Assembly (NCBI GenBank): GCA_049889415.1
Contig: JBMHDL010000010.1
Coordinates: 62,001 to 126,000 of the forward strand
Reading direction: 5' to 3'
Length of the DNA: 64,000 nt
Origin: JAYQKL01 sp049889415
Lineage (GTDB): Bacteria; Pseudomonadota; Alphaproteobacteria; RS24
Shown: positions 63,159 to 64,000 of the stretch, in pieces
How positions within the stretch are numbered: position 1 is the first letter of the stretch
Layout: each line of letters starts with the position of its first letter
Position numbers and translations under genes: made by a program
The notes under the pieces: model-generated
Seen by the model: the letters and a program-made list of their open reading frames with translations, nothing else
Told to the model about the DNA's origin: nothing
Databases searched by the model: none

Positions 63159-64000
63159 TATGAACTCATTCGTGTTTGGTCAGCTTTGGTCTCTGAGCCG
63201 GTGCCCAGGGCTTTGCGGGCGATGGCGCGGCATTGATCGAGGGTCATGAAGGTGCGTTCAGGATTTGTCACCGGCATGGGATAGTCTGAGCGGAAATGCC
63301 CGCCACGGCTTTCCTCCCGTTGCAAAGCGGCGGTTGTTATCAGCAAAGCCGTAGTCGTCATATTGGCCAGTGGCGCCACGCCTGAAGCAATACGGTTGAG
63401 ACGGGTGATGATTTCAAGTGCCGTGGTCAGGCTCTGTCTGCTCCGAACAACCCCGACATAACGGCTCATGGTTTCGCGCAGTTCGGCAATGGCGGGCATG
63501 TTGGCTTCCTGTTCGTTGAATTCCGTCTTCGCCGGTTCCGGGACGGCAATCGCCTTGACCGGCACGGAACTGTCAACATTTTGCGCAATACGGGCACCGA
63601 ACACGATGGCTTCAAGCAGAGAGTTGCTGGCCAGCCTGTTGGCACCATGGGCGCCGGTGGCGGCAGCTTCGCCGCAGGCCCACAGACCGGGAAGGGTGCT
63701 GCGCCCGTGCTCATCCACCTTGATGCCGCCCATATGGTAATGCGCCGCCGGTTCTATGGGAATAAGGGCCTGTTTGGGGTCAATCCCGGCCTGATCGCAA
63801 TAGCCGGCAACCGTCGGGAAATTGCGCCCAAGGTGTTCCGCCAAATGACCGCGCAAGTCAAGACTGACACCACCGCTGTTCCTGATTTGATCAAAGACAG
63901 CGCGGGCGACGACATCGCGCGGTGCCAGCTCAGCATCCTCATGAATATCCAACATGAACCGCACGCCCTTGGCATTGACGAGTTTGGCGCCTTCTCCGCG
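63158..64000 (-). CDS. nadB: L-aspartate oxidase, 3' part (cut by window edge)
   Basis: The frame is open through base 64000, so about 280 C-terminal residues are visible. Aspartate oxidase makes iminoaspartate for NadA and NadC. RGEGAKLVNAKGVRFMLD opens the visible part; IPIEPAAHYHMGGIKVDEHG and GLWACGEAAATGAHGANRLASNSLLEAIVFG are the FAD-binding signatures of the succinate dehydrogenase/fumarate reductase flavoprotein family, and the helical C-terminal domain with ESRGGHFRSDYP follows. nadA is presumably outside the window. Confidence 0.95.
   Translation of the reverse strand, partial: RGEGAKLVNAKGVRFMLDIHEDAELAPRDVVARAVFDQIRNSGGVSLDLRGHLAEHLGRNFPTVAGYCDQAGIDPKQALIPIEPAAHYHMGGIKVDEHGRSTLPGLWACGEAAATGAHGANRLASNSLLEAIVFGARIAQNVDSSVPVKAIAVPEPAKTEFNEQEANMPAIAELRETMSRYVGVVRSRQSLTTALEIITRLNRIASGVAPLANMTTTALLITTAALQREESRGGHFRSDYPMPVTNPERTFMTLDQCRAIARKALGTGSETKADQTRMSS

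Noticed and set aside
63158..63964. nadB starting at GTG 63964
   Set aside because: The frame stays open to the window end and RGEGAKLVNAKG upstream is aspartate oxidase sequence, so the gene is cut, not complete.

Overview
This window is ordinary, densely packed chromosomal core sequence from a free-living, aerobic, Gram-negative bacterium, almost certainly an alphaproteobacterium. The signs are a CcrM-type GANTC methyltransferase with its C-terminal domain, an F0 ATP synthase cluster (atpI-B-E-F'-F) without F1 genes, a coxB-coxA-ctaB-coxF-ctaG-coxC-surf1 operon, a DUF2093 gene next to xseA, DciA instead of DnaC, gcvP split into two genes, and ETF-ubiquinone oxidoreductase. I cannot name the order. 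I see no tRNA, rRNA, insertion sequence, prophage, CRISPR array or plasmid gene, and coding is continuous on both strands with gaps under 300 bases.

Layout. 1-4.1 kb: end of a possible acetyltransferase (perhaps frameshifted), purD, xseA, DUF2093, M23 peptidase. 4.1-11.4 kb (minus): lipid A/Kdo cluster (LpxL-like acyltransferase, lpxK, waaA, msbA-like exporter), then a CysQ-like phosphatase and pmbA. 11.4-17.2 kb: ubiA, rsmE, gshA, a fatty acid desaturase and tldD, the partner of pmbA. 17.2-24.8 kb: aa3 cytochrome c oxidase operon ending in thrC. 24.8-31 kb: an unrecognised membrane protein, algH (yqgE), a stand-alone DsbD-alpha-like protein, a peroxiredoxin, then rnhA-thrB-ispH (minus) and an unrecognised lipoprotein. 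31-36.3 kb: tandem glycine riboswitch, gcvT-gcvH-gcvPA-gcvPB and rnhB. 36.3-44.1 kb: an EF-hand protein, then genes of chromosome maintenance (ccrM, mutY, dciA, a DsbA-like protein, smc). 44.1-46.7 kb: F0 ATP synthase. 46.7-55.8 kb: slt, udg (family 4), etfQO, a TPR protein, ispE, a polyprenyl diphosphate synthase and a TrmN6-like methyltransferase. 55.8-64 kb: glyQ-glyS-ppdK, a SleB-type wall hydrolase, nadC and the 3' part of nadB.

Together these genes support outer-membrane lipid A synthesis, aerobic respiration (aa3 oxidase, ETF-QO, polyprenyl tail and ring prenylation for ubiquinone), glycine/one-carbon and threonine metabolism, isoprenoid and NAD synthesis, and replication-linked methylation and segregation.

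I did not find a new multi-gene system. The most interesting unexplained signals are regulatory: a cluster of four TTGGTC/GACCAA hexamers, including a 9-bp inverted repeat, around a perfect TATAAT upstream of coxB; four GANTC sites plus a perfect DnaA box upstream of ccrM; hairpins inside the atp and cox operons; and a hairpin that holds a candidate gcvT start codon in its loop. Orphan proteins worth attention are the 311-residue membrane protein at 24866-25801 and the lipoprotein at 30382-30924.
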